Source: Imbricaverruca yamaguchii (Eukaryota; Arthropoda; Thecostraca; Neoverrucidae). Taken from it: a stretch of DNA of 64,000 bases. Shown here piece after piece: positions 61,544 through 64,000 of the stretch. The notes under the pieces are model-generated. The model made no database searches and was not told where the DNA came from. It saw nothing but the letters and a program-made list of their open reading frames with translations. The stretch covers positions 291,501-355,500 of the forward strand of contig JAOTOL010001243.1 in assembly GCA_034440575.1 (NCBI GenBank). The letters are read 5' to 3'. The first letter of the stretch is position 1; every line of letters starts with the position of its first letter. The translations under genes and the position numbers were made by a program.

Positions 61544-62720
61544 CTAGAACCACTTCGTTGGAGAACCATTGTCTTGAGCAGACCCAGCGAATGTCAGCGG
61601 TTCAAATCCGAAACGCTTTTGTAAATCGAGAATTTGTCTATCCAACTGGTCCTTCCTGATCCACCTCTGCATGGAACCATATGGGGGATGTACCAAACAA
61701 ATCTGGAGCACTAATTTCCTCCATGTATTTGGCCCCATCACTTAATTCCGAACTTCTCCATTCATGCTTCAAATGGTTCAATGCAGGAGGATAAAGACAA
61801 CCATGCTGTACGAAGTAAGATCAGTGCGCCACCAGTCACTATGCTGGAGACGGCGGTGTTATTTTGTGTCCCACTCTCACTTAAAAGTTGGTGGAGTGTG
61901 TGTAATGTCGGGTCCATTGGTCAGCTTCATACCTGGACAACGGACACGCCGTCGACTCGTCTCATCACGCATTCTGGGCAATGATGGCTCGTTCCTGCGC
62001 CAGGTGTCCTGACCGAGTCCGCCGCCTCCTGGCCCATAGGCGTGGGTCTTCCAAGCCGCATTTCGTGTGAAACGGTACTCCTGAGTGGTGATCTTTGGAC
62101 AGGGGTGGAACTTTTCGGAAATCGTCTGGGGCAAACCGTTTGTTGCAAGGCATTCTTTCCAGTCAATATCCATAGGCCCCAAGTTAAATATCAGCAACAT
62201 GACATCGAAGGGGGGAAGGGCTATTCCTCAAAAAGCATGGAAGCTGCACTCATACTTTGAGGTGGCCATAAAGCCAGGTCACATCAGAGCCATCATCACT
62301 GGTGCTTTAAAGGGTAATCCGGGTATATCACGCAATACGCATGCTACTAATAGCGGTAAACCATCATTCGATAGCACTTGAGGGACTGCATGGAAATTCG
62401 GTGTAATCGGATATTCGGTGAGGTACATGTCATTGATCAAGAATAAACGGGGACCAAGCCGTATTATCCGAGGAAATGCGCGTTGCTGTTCCCTGGCATG
62501 GTCAAAGTTTTGCAGAAATGATTCGGAGGGTCCAGCTATGCTAAAGCGAACAACTTCCAATCCCATTGGACGTGTCCCACAGCTTCCGATATTAAAATTG
62601 TCTAGCTTTTGGAGGGGCTAGAAGGGGAGGTACTGCACCGGGTACTACACCAGGTATTGCAGGGAAGGGGTGGAATCCCCTAATCGAAACGCTACCATGT
62701 GCATTGTCTGTTTATGATCA
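61544..62720 (-). pseudogene. Long unrecognised coding relic
   Basis: Three open pieces lie in the same minus-strand frame: 62566-62279, 62200-61877 and 61741-61544. The first is extended upstream by codons reading NIGSCGTRP. Representative segments are VVRFSIAGPSESFLQNF, FLINDMYLTEYPITPNFH, VLSNDGLPLLVACVLRD, FNLGPMDIDWKECLATNG and LDRQILDLQKRFGFEPL. The pieces are separated by in-frame stops near 62279 and 62228 and by less convincing sequence at 61742-61876. Just upstream (62690-62600), another frame reads a proline-rich stretch containing PAIPGVVPGAVPPLLAPP, joined only by a frame change. Composition and shared frame suggest one protein of more than 300 residues that has decayed. I do not recognise the family, and host, transposon or viral origin is open. 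Confidence 0.4.
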
Positions 62721-62762
62721 AAACGTCGCCGTGCATTACATCCCCGCCGCTGTACATCGTGG

Positions 62763-62801
62763 TATTTAGTGGTGTCCCCTTTGCGGGGACACCACTAAAT
62801 A
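62763..62801. repeat. Perfect hairpin, 17-bp stem
   Basis: TATTTAGTGGTGTCCCC and GGGGACACCACTAAATA flank the loop TTTGC. Confidence 0.95.
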
Positions 62802-63454
62802 AGATAAACTGACGGAAATATGCTAAATCAGACCTTTGTCGAAAGTCATAATAATACCCCGACTGACTTGTTTTGACCATGAAACAAATATCACTTGACA
62901 GCAATTTTTTAACAATCTAGCGTTATCTTCCTTGAACAACATGCATCCTAAGGTCTCGACAAATTGAAAGGAATCAATTGCGTTATTGTTTTCCCTATTA
63001 TCTCAATATTCGAGTTACCATGATTGAGCGTCATCTTGTACCTGCGTGACCTGACAGAATATATGGTGTGCTCTGGTTACATGCTGTGCTCCTTTTCACG
63101 GAAAACAATTATATGGTTCGCTAAATGTGCTGTCAAAGCGGTACAATATTGCATAGCCAATTCCAGGTTGGGCCTGATTTTACATGGAATAAGCGTTGCT
63201 GTAAACAAACTTTCATGAATTACTAATAGCTTGAGTGATAAAACGTAGTCAAGAACAAATGTTTGTAGTATTATGCATATGGCAGATGTTTTATTTGGCA
63301 TGCTTCCATTAAACGGGACTGACATAACCTCGACAAGGGATCAGGAAGGATTTATACACAGGAAGCATTTACAGGAATGCTGGAATGTCATCGTTTGCAA
63401 GAGCTATTTTAACAGTACGGACGCACAAGAGTGACAGTTGTAGACAATACGCGA
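62802..63454. other. Unannotated stretch
   Basis: Nothing supported. Confidence 0.35.
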
Positions 63455-63935
63455 TCTGAGTAACCTAACGGAGCGAACCCAAAGGGTTTTGGCGATGTAC
63501 ATCCGGCCAATCAGATATCTAAGTAACCCAAAGGAGCTCACCCAAAGCGTCTTGGCGATGTGCATGTGGCCGATAAGAGACCTGGATTGGAGTGCGGCTT
63601 TAAGTCGCACTAAGCAGGTGAGGCCATATGGCGTCGCCTGCCTCTCACTCTGGCAGGAAGGGCGGGCATCGCGGGAATCGAACCCCGTACCTCTGCTTGC
63701 CGAACGTTCAGCTTAACCGCCGAGCTACCGACGCCCCGCAAATAAGGGACATAAGTAATCTAGAGGAGTGTAACTGAAGCGTCTTGGCGATGTTCATGCG
63801 GGCAATAAGAGACCTGAGTAACCCAGAGGAGCGCACCAAAAGCGTCTTGGAGATGCATATTCGACCAATAAGAGACCCAAGTATCCTAGAGGAGCGCACT
63901 CAGAGCATCTTAGTGATGTATGGCCGGTCGGTCCG
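63455..63935. repeat. 62-bp tandem array, about five units, interrupted
   Basis: Units share GAGTAACCCAGAGGAGCGCA, AAAGCGTCTTGGCGATG and CCAATAAGAGACC. Starts lie near 63457, 63520, 63750, 63812 and 63879. The gap between the second and third is filled by an inserted SINE. Confidence 0.8.
63573..63750 (-). mobile_element. tRNA-derived SINE inserted in the tandem array
   Basis: Read on the minus strand it begins GGGGCGTCGGTAGCTCGGCG, with an A-box-like TAGCTCGGCGG. It has a perfect B box, GGTTCGATTCC, then a body ending AGTGCGACTTAAAGCCGCAC. The tRNA arms pair poorly, so it is not a functional tRNA gene. ATAAGAGAC (63573-63581) and ATAAGGGAC (63742-63750) flank it, matching the array sequence and marking the target duplication. 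Confidence 0.75.
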
Positions 63936-64000
63936 GAGCTACACTCGAGTGATACGGGCGCCCGCCGATAATTGGGAAGCAGGTGCACATCGCTTCTCTG

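Noticed and set aside
63655..63740. Functional tRNA gene on the minus strand
   Set aside because: The B box is perfect, but acceptor and T-stem pairing fail and a SINE body and target duplications follow, so it is a tRNA-derived SINE.

Overview
The window looks like animal nuclear DNA, most likely from an invertebrate. It has no operons or compact gene order. It carries (AC)n, (AT)n and (GA)n microsatellites, many GC-rich minisatellites, tRNA-derived SINEs with target-site duplications, and decayed cut-and-paste transposons. I could not assign a phylum, and I found no intact, recognisable host gene. Everything that reads as protein is transposase debris, an unrecognised degraded coding stretch, or an open frame created by a tandem repeat.

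Layout. 1-4.4 kb: a 2.7-kb DNA transposon with very long inverted ends around a broken transposase-like gene, then two short tandem duplications. 5.7-7.2 kb: 23-bp and 27/28-bp minisatellites. 7.2-9.4 kb: copy 1 of a dispersed repeat that contains a coding relic and is split by a 1.13-kb insertion. 9.7-15.5 kb: more minisatellites, purine-rich low-complexity DNA and a 231-base poly(A) run. 17.9-24.7 kb: two ultra-short retroposed inserts plus 45-bp and 41-bp arrays. 26.3-36.3 kb: a minisatellite cluster of four large arrays covering more than half of the interval, with a SINE bounded by a perfect 15-bp duplication in between. 38-46 kb: two full-length inverted copies of a TTAA-flanked non-autonomous element, a 22-bp array, and a duplicated coding-like segment whose copies differ mostly at synonymous positions. 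49.6-52.6 kb: a hAT element with 8-bp target duplication that carries copy 2 of the dispersed repeat as internal cargo. 52.6-64 kb: an unrecognised coding relic, several near-perfect hairpins, a MITE with perfect 36-bp inverted ends, a THAP-like fragment, a second unrecognised coding relic, and a 62-bp tandem array interrupted by a tRNA-derived SINE.

How it fits together. This is repeat-on-repeat DNA in which mobile elements have inserted into one another. The relative order of several insertions can be read from target duplications and from paired copies inside the window. The most unusual signals are four 37-53-bp retroposed inserts, each flanked by 10-16-bp duplications; the dispersed repeat with conserved small reading frames; and the two diverging copies of a coding-like segment at 42.2 and 44.5 kb.
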